This document shows, piece after piece, positions 43,181-52,744 of a stretch of DNA of 64,000 nucleotides. The notes beneath the pieces are model-generated. The model did not search any database, had not been told where the DNA came from, and saw nothing but the letters and a program-made list of their open reading frames with translations. How positions within the stretch are numbered: position 1 is the first letter of the stretch; each line of letters opens with the position of its first letter. Source of the DNA: Bacteroidota bacterium. Lineage in GTDB: Bacteria > Bacteroidota > Bacteroidia > Bacteroidales > Porphyromonadaceae. Where the stretch lies: positions 124,001-188,000 of the forward strand of contig JAEWWU010000004.1 of the NCBI GenBank assembly GCA_023396255.1. The letters run 5' to 3'. The position numbers and the translations under genes were made by a program.

Positions 43181-44131
43181 ATGAAACAGTTTAAGCATAC
43201 GCGATACTACTTCCTCATTTTGTTCGTAGTAATGGTCTCATTCATCTCCTGCAAACAGTACATATACGATAATATGAGTGCCTGTTTTAGAGGAGTCTAT
43301 ATCAATATCTATGAGCAAACTGAATGTGAGACAGAAGCCTCTTACCCCTCTGTCCCCGTTGTGCATGTGTATGCATTTGATGACAACGATTTACTCGTTT
43401 CGGTACACAAAGAGATTGCTCCACAGCTATCTAAGGAGTATGAACTCTTCGTTCCAACTCCTCGGCCGGGTGTCTATTCGTTTATCACTTGGGCGGGTAT
43501 TGATGAGAATTTTTATAACCTATCTTCCCTTACTGTAGGGAAAACAACAAAGAAAGACCTTTTGCTATCACTCAAAGAGCAAAGTGCCAAAGCGGTAGCC
43601 CTGACGAATCAAAGACTTTACATAGGCTCTACCCCCATCGTACATATTGGAGAGCAAGAAAAGTTTTTTGCACACACCAAATCCAATCTTAGAGAAATTA
43701 CCAATCGTATCAAAGTTACGGTAGAGGGAATAGAAAATCCCAAAGATTACTCCATAGAAATGAGTACCAACAATGGGAGCTACTCCCTTTTGGGCAATAT
43801 CATTCCCAATCATCCGTTGGCTTACCCCACCACTGTTTATTATCCCGCAGATAGCACTTTGGCTGCCAACTTTACCACGCTCAAATTGGAGAGTGGGCGC
43901 AACAGCACCCTCGTAGTACGACGACTGTCGGACGGAGAAGAGGCTTTTAGAGAAGAGCTTATTGGAACAATCCTTTTAAGCCCAAGTGCAGAAAATATAA
44001 ATCTGAGATGTCTTAATGATTTTCACATAAAGCTTAAGATGCGCAAATGCAATTGTCCCGGAGGATATATGGCAGCAGAGCTTTGGATCAATGATTGGCT
44101 CATACATAGCTATGACATTATTTTCGGTTGA
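43181..44131 (+). CDS. Mfa2/FimB-like fimbrial anchor lipoprotein
   Basis: A 316-residue lipoprotein (start MKQFKHTRYYF at 43181; lipobox FISC at Cys24). The longer frame from 43121 passes through the hairpin and is rejected. Family segments are CFRGVYINIYEQTE, VPVVHVYAFDDNDLLVS, YSFITWAGIDENFYNL, IRLK-type strands and the last strand AELWINDWLIHSYDIIFG. In P. gingivalis the Mfa2 anchor stays in the outer membrane and controls fimbrial length. There is no LR-A junction, as expected for an anchor that keeps its lipid. It follows the major subunit. Confidence 0.85.
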   Translation: MKQFKHTRYYFLILFVVMVSFISCKQYIYDNMSACFRGVYINIYEQTECETEASYPSVPVVHVYAFDDNDLLVSVHKEIAPQLSKEYELFVPTPRPGVYSFITWAGIDENFYNLSSLTVGKTTKKDLLLSLKEQSAKAVALTNQRLYIGSTPIVHIGEQEKFFAHTKSNLREITNRIKVTVEGIENPKDYSIEMSTNNGSYSLLGNIIPNHPLAYPTTVYYPADSTLAANFTTLKLESGRNSTLVVRRLSDGEEAFREELIGTILLSPSAENINLRCLNDFHIKLKMRKCNCPGGYMAAELWINDWLIHSYDIIFG

Positions 44132-44270
44132 ATGCTTATAACCGATTAAAGAGATATTACCTCCTCCCCAAACAACAATAAAAACTCTCTGTTTTTGATA
44201 AGGTTTTTCTGTAATCTTTTAGAGTTTTGGGCTTTTTGAGGTTATTTGTCACACTGAAAGTAAAAACCAT

Positions 44271-45809
44271 ATGAAAGAGGATCAACACCATATCATATAT
44301 AAACTCCTCACCGGGGTTGCCCTTTCTTTTCTCTTGTGGGGGACTTCTTGTACACCCCAAAAAGAAGAACCACAACCCAAGGGAGTCACGTATATAGAGG
44401 CTTCTCTGTTGAGCGGTTCTATCAATCAAGACAACTTGCTGTTCGAAGACAAAGTTGATAATGTAACTATGCTTGTCTTCCCCTCTGCGAGGGCAGAGCG
44501 CAGTGCTTATGTCCGTGTCGATGCAGCAAAAGGAGATGTTACCAAAATTCCTGCTACCAAAGTGGCACAAGGAGTCAATGACATCTATTTTATTGCCAAT
44601 GTCTCCGAAAGTGAACTCAGCGGATTGCTCACAAGAGGGCAAATAGAGGATTTCCTCAAAAAGAAGGTTACATTCGCAACAGCAACAACCTCTCCAGGAC
44701 TTCCTATGGCTCGCGTGTATCGCAACCAGATAATTGGTGCCGGGACAAAGGAAAACCCATTCTCTTTCAAACCGGTTGTCGAAGGTTCTACACCATTTGC
44801 CCCTGTAAGTAATTTTGAGGTAACCAAACTCAAAGTCACAGATGTTAGGGAAAAAGTCGGCTTGGTTCGTTCTTGTGCCAAAATTTCTGTCACTCTCTCC
44901 GGAGAAGGGGTTAAGGATGTTTCAAACGTAGAGTGCTATAACGTAGTCGAGCAGTTTTCTTTTGCTCAACTTCCCGAAACGAGCTCCTATGAATTGAAAC
45001 CTTCCCCGGTTCGTTTTGACCTTGCACCAATGCCTTTGGCTTCTCAGTCTCGTAAAGGCCATATCTACGTTCCGGAACATCTTTTCCACTCTCCTATGCC
45101 ATCGTGGTCTGAGGCAGATTCAAAACAAAAGATTACGTACATAAAGCTGCAAACCAAAGGAGGTCGAGAGCTACTTATCCCCATTGCACACAATGCTTTG
45201 GAGTCGATTGAAACGGGAGGAACTTACTTAGATTTTGTAACTGGTGTCAAGCTCGGAAAAGATGGAGCTAAGCCGGACTACAATATAATTCGCAATATGC
45301 ACTATTCTCTAAACATCAATGTATCGGCCGATGCCGGAAAGATTGATGTAAGCCTCCAAGTAATGCCCTGGACTCTGATCACATCCGAGTTCTCTTATGC
45401 ACGACCCAAGTACTCAATAACGGTATCTACTACAAAAGAATCTAATGTATTGAATAGCCGTATTGGAGATGACCTACTTTTACATAATGGAGATGCGGCA
45501 ACCATTACTTTTTCCATTGAAGAGCCCAAGGGTGCCGTATGGGCTGCCTCCTTGACCAATGCGCTTCACTACGACCTAACGGGAACGAGAAGTGGTATTG
45601 TTGATAAAACATCCCAAACCTATACGATGACCATCAGACCCAAAGGGCGATTCGACAATACACCCAGATATACTCAATTCTTCATTACAGTCAACGGGCA
45701 AGAGATTTTTCTTGGAGACTTGAGTACGGTGGCAGATGCCGATAGTAAGGGGCGCTTCATTAATGAGGTGCCCGGAGCCAAACGTTGGCAGTTTAAACAA
45801 GTCGAGTAA
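44271..45809 (+). CDS. Minor fimbrial subunit lipoprotein (Mfa3/FimC-like)
   Basis: A 512-residue lipoprotein with signal peptide and lipobox (GTSC, Cys27). The fimbrillin-like pattern is visible: VDNVTMLVFPSARAE near the N-terminus, NDIYFIANVSESEL, RSCAKISVTLSGEG at the domain junction, and RNMHYSLNINVSAD before the last region. It lacks the LR-A junction seen in the neighbours. An inverted repeat AAAACTCT/AGAGTTTT (44181-44228) lies in the 139-nt gap upstream. Its place in the fimbria (accessory or tip-adaptor) is inferred from gene order. Confidence 0.75.
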   Translation: MKEDQHHIIYKLLTGVALSFLLWGTSCTPQKEEPQPKGVTYIEASLLSGSINQDNLLFEDKVDNVTMLVFPSARAERSAYVRVDAAKGDVTKIPATKVAQGVNDIYFIANVSESELSGLLTRGQIEDFLKKKVTFATATTSPGLPMARVYRNQIIGAGTKENPFSFKPVVEGSTPFAPVSNFEVTKLKVTDVREKVGLVRSCAKISVTLSGEGVKDVSNVECYNVVEQFSFAQLPETSSYELKPSPVRFDLAPMPLASQSRKGHIYVPEHLFHSPMPSWSEADSKQKITYIKLQTKGGRELLIPIAHNALESIETGGTYLDFVTGVKLGKDGAKPDYNIIRNMHYSLNINVSADAGKIDVSLQVMPWTLITSEFSYARPKYSITVSTTKESNVLNSRIGDDLLLHNGDAATITFSIEEPKGAVWAASLTNALHYDLTGTRSGIVDKTSQTYTMTIRPKGRFDNTPRYTQFFITVNGQEIFLGDLSTVADADSKGRFINEVPGAKRWQFKQVE

Positions 45810-45854
45810 CTAAGAGGTTTCTCAACCATACCAACCAGATAATTGAATTTTTAT

Positions 45855-48323
45855 ATGAAAAAATATAGTTCAAAATATTCATTCTGTCTATTGATCCTTC
45901 TTCTCCTCTCCTCCTGTGCCCCCAAAGAGAGGGAGCCTCAGACCTCTAAAGAGGTTCCTAAGGGAATGAAGGCTATTGATTTCTGTTTCTCTATTGCAAA
46001 TGCGACAGAGAAAAAGGAGATGAGAGCTACTGATACGGGAAAACTTCAACCACGCTCTTCTTGGGGTAGTTCATTACTTAGGGCTGTAGAAGATGGAGAT
46101 CGTGATCAAGAAGCTTACACACCCAACCAATTGAATGAAAACAAGATAGAAAGAATTGATATTTTTCTAATTAGAGAAACTCCTTCCCTTTTTAAGCATT
46201 TCCCGGATACCTCTGTAGAACGCTTATCCATACCTTCATCCGGTAATAACACTTACAAGGTTAGAGTATTGATCCCATATAGTGATCTTAGTGCATATCA
46301 AGGCAATGACTTCAAAATTATAGTGGTGGCCAACGCTAAGGAAACCTTATTCTCCTCCGGTGTCAATTCTCTTGAAGATCTAAAAAGAAAAATACAGGAA
46401 GACGAACTAAATCTTTTAGAGGATGGCGTCACTCCGAAAGCTCAACCCTGTTTCTTGATGGATGGAATCGGAACTACCGGAACCGTGCGATTTAGAGAGA
46501 ATCTCTATACCGTAACAGCTCCTATATCTCTGTATAGAGCTGCGGCAAAGATTCGTTTGCGTATGCCACAGGAATTAGTAATTTTCGACCATCAGAATGG
46601 GAAGAAAACGCAATATCATCTACAAGGAAATCTTCAAGTTAAGTTGGTTTCTTACACAAACAAGACTTCTCTTCTAAGAGATAATCCTTATCAGGTACAA
46701 GACGGAGAATGGAAATCTACCCCTTACAGAGAGATGACTTTGAAGACACTCCCTGCTCGCGAAGGAAGTAGCAACACCTCTTTTTTGGCAGCATTTCCTT
46801 TCTATGCCTACGAAAGCTTATGGAATGAGTCTGGAAATATTCGAGAAGCTCACCTTATTGTAAAAGCAAAGCTACGCCCTGAGGGAGCCAATGCTTCAGA
46901 TCAAGGGAGAGACTATTTCTACCGTATTCCGTTGAATTATGCCAAACCTATAACCGGTGTTGATGCCAAGAAATTGCATCGCATTGAGCGTAATCATCTA
47001 TATGATATACTTTCGAATATAGAGGTTTTGGGAAGCCTTAGCGAAAACGAACCCGTTGATATCTCTTCGTATGCAGCAGTACAGCCTTGGAACACTCCCG
47101 ACCGTGTCGATGGGGCTCTCACCGAGGCTCACTATTTATTGGTCAGAGAAAAAATGCCAAAAATCCTCAACGTTGCGGACTATTCAATAGACTATGCCTC
47201 CGATATGCCTGTAAGGGTAGAGATCCAAGAGGTTTACTACGAGTACTATGAGTCCAATGGTACGTACAAGAAGATTGAGGAAGATTACAATCGTACAATC
47301 ATCGTACCCACAGAACCCCATACAGGAGGGAAGATCAACATACACCACGAAGTGCCGAAGAACTACTTACCCCTCTATATTACCTTTAAGGTAAAGCAGA
47401 TAGGAGGTCTACTTGAAGAAACTGTCCGAGCTGTCCAGTACCCCCACCGGTACCTTACCTATGAGAAATCTCCGGGACTTTCCGGTGGAAAGAGTTTTGA
47501 TGAATGGGGACGAGAAATCTTTGCCGACTTTAGGTATCATACGGGCTTTGGAAGTATTCCCGATGCACTGGGGGTACAAAAGAATGATATCCTAACGAAG
47601 ATCACCACGCTTGTGCCTGAGCCGGGGGAAAAGATTGGAAAACCTCTTGATCCCTCTGCTCCAGGGAATACAAGTACCGACGCGGCAGCGGGTGAGCTTA
47701 TCTCTCCGGAGTTTATGATGGCGACCCAATATGGAGTCTCAGCGAGTGTGCCTCAGTACCAATCTTTTGGTCTTGAGGGGTGGGCTACACCTAGTCTCAC
47801 CTATGAGGCTGGTTACGGCCCCACGTCTGAACGCTTCAAACCCGAAAGTCCTTACTATAGCTATTGGTATGGTCACATTTATGAGCGACGACAGCAGTCT
47901 CTCTATAGAAACTATTCCTCAGCGGGAGAGCGTGCCAAGAGGTACTTTGAGGGAGAGTATGGAGCTAATGGAGTGTACGTCGAACATTATCGTACAGCGG
48001 AGAGATATGCAGATGGGTCTGTAGTTTATGTAGATGGAAGAACCAGAGCAGTAAATGCCTCCAGAACGATCCGAAAGAAATTTGCGAACGATGGGCATTG
48101 GCGTATCCCTACGGCTGCAGAGCTGAGGGTAGTAGCCAAGATACAAGCCGACCCGAATACCCCGGTCAAAGATCTCCTACGAGGGCAGATCTATTGGTGT
48201 GCAGAGACAGGCTACGGAGTGTATGTACAGGATCCGGATAAAATTTATCCCAAAAGAACACCATACAGTAACACTACTAATGTTCGTTTGGTATTTGATA
48301 CTTGGCAGTTTTCGGAAGAGTAA
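45855..48323 (+). CDS. Large minor fimbrial subunit lipoprotein, candidate tip adhesin
   Basis: Starts at MKKYSSKYSF (45855; an ATG four codons earlier is possible) and has 822 residues. The lipobox is SSC (Cys21). A possible Arg-protease junction is SSLLRAVED (Arg76-Ala77). Fimbrillin-like domains follow (IERIDIFLI, FKIIVVANAKETLF, YRAAAKIRLRMP, RIERNHLYDILSNI). The extra C-terminal region (about 560-822) ends in DGHWRIPTAAELRVV, RGQIYWCAETGYGVYV and VRLVFDTWQF, resembling the C-terminal adhesin/lectin-like domains of FimD/FimE-type subunits. Size and domain order suggest a tip protein. It lies 45 nt after the previous gene. Confidence 0.75.
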   Translation: MKKYSSKYSFCLLILLLLSSCAPKEREPQTSKEVPKGMKAIDFCFSIANATEKKEMRATDTGKLQPRSSWGSSLLRAVEDGDRDQEAYTPNQLNENKIERIDIFLIRETPSLFKHFPDTSVERLSIPSSGNNTYKVRVLIPYSDLSAYQGNDFKIIVVANAKETLFSSGVNSLEDLKRKIQEDELNLLEDGVTPKAQPCFLMDGIGTTGTVRFRENLYTVTAPISLYRAAAKIRLRMPQELVIFDHQNGKKTQYHLQGNLQVKLVSYTNKTSLLRDNPYQVQDGEWKSTPYREMTLKTLPAREGSSNTSFLAAFPFYAYESLWNESGNIREAHLIVKAKLRPEGANASDQGRDYFYRIPLNYAKPITGVDAKKLHRIERNHLYDILSNIEVLGSLSENEPVDISSYAAVQPWNTPDRVDGALTEAHYLLVREKMPKILNVADYSIDYASDMPVRVEIQEVYYEYYESNGTYKKIEEDYNRTIIVPTEPHTGGKINIHHEVPKNYLPLYITFKVKQIGGLLEETVRAVQYPHRYLTYEKSPGLSGGKSFDEWGREIFADFRYHTGFGSIPDALGVQKNDILTKITTLVPEPGEKIGKPLDPSAPGNTSTDAAAGELISPEFMMATQYGVSASVPQYQSFGLEGWATPSLTYEAGYGPTSERFKPESPYYSYWYGHIYERRQQSLYRNYSSAGERAKRYFEGEYGANGVYVEHYRTAERYADGSVVYVDGRTRAVNASRTIRKKFANDGHWRIPTAAELRVVAKIQADPNTPVKDLLRGQIYWCAETGYGVYVQDPDKIYPKRTPYSNTTNVRLVFDTWQFSEE

Positions 48324-48371
48324 GGAGATATATTTGGCATTACTTCTGATAATATTAATAGGCTCGTAATT

Positions 48372-50126
48372 ATGAAATCAATCAACATAGGAGCTTGGGG
48401 AAAGCTCTCTACCCTCTTTTTAATCTCTCTGCTCTGTTCGTGTACAGCGAATAGAACACCTAATGCACCTGATAAAACAAAACAAATCCAAGAGGGCGAA
48501 TCTTTTACAGTAGAAATGGGAGGTTTTGGCAGTAATACTATTACCAGTAATTTACGTGCCGAAAATATGACTATCAATGGCATAGAAGATATCAAATCTC
48601 TGCGCTTGTTGATCTTTGACGGAGAAGGGAAATTCCTATACACTCGCGAAGCGGTATTAGAGGGTACAGAAGATGTAAGCTCTAAGTCCGATAACGATTT
48701 CTTGCCTCTAAAAAATCGAAAAGAGATAAAACAAGCCAAGAAGTTCAAGGTGACTCTCATCAAGAGTAGCCAGAAACATCGTATCCATTTTATTGCCAAT
48801 TACAACTGGCAGGGCTTTGAGCAAGACTATTTTCTCGCAGGAGCCTCGGAGGGCGGGTTGATTTCTGCATTGCAGACAACCAGACCCGATTTCAAACCTA
48901 TGTGGGCTTGCTTGGAACTCTCAGCTCTCGACGAGAATACTCTCAAGGATAAAGTAGTTGTTTTGCTCCGTAATTATGCAGAGATTTCCATTGATGCTTC
49001 CGGCACAAAAACTTTTTCAGAAACATTCGGCTCCTTGGAAGTAACCCGCTTTTCCGTATGCAATTATCCCAAAAAGGGCACTGTGGCACCCTTTATCTAT
49101 ACCTCTTCCCATAAATATGAGTTTAAATACAATAATCCTGAGGCGACAGTCATCCCGGGAGTTGAAATAGAGAAAGGCGACAAGGAGACAGATTTTGTCT
49201 CTGTCGATACTCCATTCCCTCTCCACGAATGGGATAATAAGAATCATAATCTATTCCTCATTATAGAGGGAAACCGTATTGATAAATTTCGCAATAATTT
49301 GGGAAAACGTTATTATAAGTTAGATATAGTCAGCCGACGAGAGGATGGGACTAAGGAGTTTCTCCCAATACTGCGCAATCATCAGTATAAAATTATAGTA
49401 GAAAAAGTGCTCTCTGACGGTTATGAATCTTTAGAAAAAGCCATCGCTGCTCCTGCCGGGAACAATGTCTTTGCTTCCGTTGAGTTCCAAGATTTTCCTT
49501 CGGTATCTGATGGAGTAATACACTTGGATGTTAGTCCTATTGTTACCTATGCTGTAAAACCTACAACACTTTCTTTTAATGTATTAACAAACCAAGGAAC
49601 CCCCATCTACATTCCACGATGGGAAGCGGGGGATCCTCATATGGGAGAATTGCAGAAAACCTCCACCGGTTTTAATGTTCAGGTAAAATCTCTTCCCGAA
49701 GGTGGCTATTACAAAGAGTATCTTGTAGATGTTGTGGTGAAAGGCGGTCAAGGAACAATAGTAACTCGCACCGTAAGAATAACCCTACGTCCTCCTTTCA
49801 ACTTTAATGCGACTCTAACGAACGACAACAAAAATACAGCCCATAAAATATTGACATTTGACTTGAGTGAATACCTATCACCCGGAATCTTACCTTTCAA
49901 TGTTTGGATAGAGGCGACAAATTTAACCCCTCTCAATGACGATCCTGCTCATAAGCTTTTACTTACATTTTATAATCGGAAGATCTACTATGTATACTCT
50001 CTAAGGGATCCGGCACAGTTGGGCAAAAAGGTATCCCTTAAATTCACGGAAAACAGGTCCGGCCAGACTTCCTCTCTGGTCCTTTCATCTACCTATCACA
50101 ACGATCAAATAGTAACCCTCCCATAG
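48372..50126 (+). CDS. Fimbrial cluster lipoprotein with LR-A junction
   Basis: A 584-residue lipoprotein (lipobox CSC, Cys24) that ends the cluster. The junction SNLRAENMT (Arg62-Ala63) matches that of the major subunit. Fimbrillin-type features are IKSLRLLIFDGEGKFLY, HRIHFIANYNWQGF, YAEISIDASGT, and LPILRNHQYKIIVEKV. The C-terminal half (about 380-584) is another beta-rich region with immunoglobulin-like strands and no close family I can name. It could be a second tip or accessory subunit. No von Willebrand-type Mfa5 homologue is present in the cluster. Confidence 0.72.
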   Translation: MKSINIGAWGKLSTLFLISLLCSCTANRTPNAPDKTKQIQEGESFTVEMGGFGSNTITSNLRAENMTINGIEDIKSLRLLIFDGEGKFLYTREAVLEGTEDVSSKSDNDFLPLKNRKEIKQAKKFKVTLIKSSQKHRIHFIANYNWQGFEQDYFLAGASEGGLISALQTTRPDFKPMWACLELSALDENTLKDKVVVLLRNYAEISIDASGTKTFSETFGSLEVTRFSVCNYPKKGTVAPFIYTSSHKYEFKYNNPEATVIPGVEIEKGDKETDFVSVDTPFPLHEWDNKNHNLFLIIEGNRIDKFRNNLGKRYYKLDIVSRREDGTKEFLPILRNHQYKIIVEKVLSDGYESLEKAIAAPAGNNVFASVEFQDFPSVSDGVIHLDVSPIVTYAVKPTTLSFNVLTNQGTPIYIPRWEAGDPHMGELQKTSTGFNVQVKSLPEGGYYKEYLVDVVVKGGQGTIVTRTVRITLRPPFNFNATLTNDNKNTAHKILTFDLSEYLSPGILPFNVWIEATNLTPLNDDPAHKLLLTFYNRKIYYVYSLRDPAQLGKKVSLKFTENRSGQTSSLVLSSTYHNDQIVTLP

Positions 50127-50290
50127 CATCTAATTTTAGACTATTTTCAGATACTCTGCATAGATCTCCAGATTGCCTATGTGGAGTGTTTGTTTTTATA
50201 ATTCTCTCTATCAAGCAATCCACAGGGCATCAGCAAAGATGCAAACCAATCATTTAACCCTAAGAAATAGATTGTGCCGGAAAAAAGACC

Positions 50291-50298
50291 TATTTTTG
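50291..50298 (+). promoter_or_regulatory. -7 box of trxB
   Basis: TATTTTTG, about 38 nt before the ATG; no -33 element at standard spacing. Confidence 0.45.
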
Positions 50299-50335
50299 TG
50301 ATGCATAGTTGATATATGAAATAAAAAAAGAAAGT

Positions 50336-51283
50336 ATGAACCAGACCGAACATTTCAGATGCCTTATCATTGGGGCGGGACCTGCCGGTTATACCGCTGC
50401 TATTTACGCCTCACGTGCCAACCTTTCCCCCGTTCTCTTTTCCGGACTACAGCCCGGAGGACAACTTACCCAGACCACAGAGATAGAAAACTTCCCCGGT
50501 TATCCGCAAGGAGTTACAGGAAAGGTTATGATGGAAGAAATCAAACAACAAGCCCTGCGTTTCGGCACCGACATCCGTATGGGGCTTGTTACAAAAGCAG
50601 ATTTTTCTAAGAAACCATTCGTCCTCGAAATCGATAGCGAAAAGAATGTGACTGCCGATACCGTTATCATTGCCACCGGAGCTTGTGCCAAATACTTAGG
50701 GCTCGCCGATGAAAAGAAATATGCCGGTCAGGGAGTTTCAGCTTGTGCCACTTGCGACGGTTTTTTCTATCGCAACCGAAACGTTGCCGTTGTGGGTGGA
50801 GGAGATACCGCTTGCGAAGAGGCTTCTTACCTGGCTTCTATCGCCAATAAGGTATACCTCATAGTTCGCAAACCGTTCTTGCGTGCCTCCAAAGTAATGC
50901 AAGAGAGAGTTCTCAACGATCCGAAGATCGAAGTTCTCTTTGAGCACAATACTTTAGGGCTGTTTGGAGAAGATGGCGTAGAAGGTGCTCATTTGGTCCG
51001 CCGACAAGGAATGCCCGATGAAGAAAAAGTAGATATTGCCATCGATGGCTTCTTCCTCGCCATTGGTCACCAACCCAACACCAAGGTTTTTGCTGGGCAA
51101 ATAGATTTGGACGAAGCTGGCTACATCAAAACTCTCAATGGAAGCCCTTTGACCAATATCCCCGGAGTTTTTGCTGCCGGAGATGTGGCAGACCCTCGCT
51201 ACCGACAAGCCATTACCTCGGCCGGATCAGGCTGTAAGGCAGCTATGGAAGCCGAAAAATACCTTATGGAAGAAGGTCTGTAA
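50336..51283 (+). CDS. trxB: Thioredoxin reductase
   Basis: Flavoprotein that reduces thioredoxin with NADPH. It has 315 residues from MNQTEHFRC (50336). Visible motifs are the FAD site IIGAGPAGYTAAIYASRA, the active-site ACATCDGFFYRNR with redox Cys pair CATC, the NADPH site VAVVGGGDTACEEASYLA, and the C-terminal VFAAGDVADPRYRQAITSAGSGC. Length is normal for the bacterial low-molecular-weight class. Confidence 0.96.
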   Translation: MNQTEHFRCLIIGAGPAGYTAAIYASRANLSPVLFSGLQPGGQLTQTTEIENFPGYPQGVTGKVMMEEIKQQALRFGTDIRMGLVTKADFSKKPFVLEIDSEKNVTADTVIIATGACAKYLGLADEKKYAGQGVSACATCDGFFYRNRNVAVVGGGDTACEEASYLASIANKVYLIVRKPFLRASKVMQERVLNDPKIEVLFEHNTLGLFGEDGVEGAHLVRRQGMPDEEKVDIAIDGFFLAIGHQPNTKVFAGQIDLDEAGYIKTLNGSPLTNIPGVFAAGDVADPRYRQAITSAGSGCKAAMEAEKYLMEEGL

Positions 51284-51379
51284 ACGAGTAATATTTTCTC
51301 AAAATGCCATAATCTGGAATACATCGGTCTATCCATCTAAAGGCCGGTGTATTCTTTTTATTTTTCAGGGAGAAAAAGG

Positions 51380-51387
51380 TATCTTTG
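51380..51387 (+). promoter_or_regulatory. -7 box of rarA, 7 nt before the ATG
   Basis: TATCTTTG ends 7 nt before the preferred ATG (51395), giving a near-leaderless transcript. It also shows that the longer frame from 51347 starts upstream of the promoter. Confidence 0.5.
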
Positions 51388-51394
51388 CCTCGCT

Positions 51395-52744
51395 ATGAAC
51401 AGTTCTAAAACACAGCAACCCTTAGCAGAGCGTATGCGTCCTCATAACATAGACGAATACGTGGGGCAAGAGCATCTGATAGCTCCCGGTGCTCCGCTGA
51501 GGCGTATGATAGAACACAACCACGTACCCTCTATGATTCTTTGGGGGCCTCCCGGGGTTGGCAAGACTACTTTGGCACAGCTACTTGCCTCTCTTGTAGA
51601 TACAGAACTGTACAAACTTTCTGCCGTAGGAGCGGGGGTAAGTGAAGTGCGCAATATACTCTCCTTGGCGCAGCAACGCTCAGAGGGATTATTTGCCGGG
51701 GCTGTGCGCCCTCTTTTGTTCATTGACGAGATACATCGCTTCTCCAAGAGTCAACAAGATTCTCTATTGGCTGCCGTGGAGCGTGGCACGGTTACCCTCA
51801 TCGGAGCTACCACAGAAAATCCTTCATTCGAGGTTATTCGTCCACTACTATCTCGCTGTCAGGTTTTTGTACTTAAGCCCTTGGAAGAAAACGACTTGCG
51901 TAAATTGCTCTCTCGTGCCTTGAAACAAGACTCTTGGTTGAGTCAACAAAAAATAAAAGTTATTTCAGATAAACTTCTGCTTCAGTTAAGTGGAGGAGAT
52001 GCTCGCAAGTTGCTCAACTTGGTAGAAATGGTAGTAACCTATCTCTGCGAAGAAAACGGCCCTGCCAATGGTAATGAACAGGAAATCACAGACGAAGTAG
52101 TGGCATCGGTAATCAAGGAGCATCCCCTGGCTTTCGATAAAGGAGGAGAAATGCACTACGACATAGCCTCCGCCTTTATCAAAAGTATCCGAGGTAGCGA
52201 TCCGCAAGCAGCCCTCTATTGGATGAGCCGCTTAATTGCCGGAGGAGAAGACCCTCGTTTCATCGCCCGCAGATTAGTGATCTCAGCAGCCGAGGACATT
52301 GGTTTGGCAAACCCCAATGCCCTACTCATTGCCAATGCTGCTGCACAAGCTGTCGACTTTATAGGCTGGCCCGAGGGGCGCATCCCTCTTGCTGAAGCTG
52401 CAATCTATTTGGCAACTTCACCCAAAAGCAACTCTGCCTATATGGCTGTCAACAAAACTCTACAAGTGGCTGAAGAAAGTGGTAATCTGCCCGTACCCTT
52501 GCATTTGCGCAATGCTCCTACTCACCTAATGGCACAAATGGGATATGGAGCCGATTACAAGTATGCTCACGACTACCCGGGACATTACGTAGAACAGCAA
52601 TATCTGCCCGACGCTTTGGTGGGATCTGTTTTTTACACCCCACAGGAGACAGGAGCTTCGGAAATTAAGATCAAAGAATACTTGCAGCATTTATCTGAAA
52701 GGAAAATCAATGAAATAAAAACAGAAAAAAAATTTACTCTATGA
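51395..52744 (+). CDS. rarA: Replication-associated recombination protein A (RarA/MgsA)
   Basis: AAA+ ATPase related to clamp loaders that acts at stalled replication forks. From MNSSKTQQPLAERMRP (51395) it has 449 residues. Walker A is WGPPGVGKTTLA, Walker B LFIDEIHRFSK, sensor 1 IGATTENPSFE, and the C-terminal tetramerisation region includes HYDIASAFIKSIRGSDPQAALYW split over the family core. The stop overlaps the start of the peptidase gene (ATGA). Confidence 0.94.
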   Translation: MNSSKTQQPLAERMRPHNIDEYVGQEHLIAPGAPLRRMIEHNHVPSMILWGPPGVGKTTLAQLLASLVDTELYKLSAVGAGVSEVRNILSLAQQRSEGLFAGAVRPLLFIDEIHRFSKSQQDSLLAAVERGTVTLIGATTENPSFEVIRPLLSRCQVFVLKPLEENDLRKLLSRALKQDSWLSQQKIKVISDKLLLQLSGGDARKLLNLVEMVVTYLCEENGPANGNEQEITDEVVASVIKEHPLAFDKGGEMHYDIASAFIKSIRGSDPQAALYWMSRLIAGGEDPRFIARRLVISAAEDIGLANPNALLIANAAAQAVDFIGWPEGRIPLAEAAIYLATSPKSNSAYMAVNKTLQVAEESGNLPVPLHLRNAPTHLMAQMGYGADYKYAHDYPGHYVEQQYLPDALVGSVFYTPQETGASEIKIKEYLQHLSERKINEIKTEKKFTL

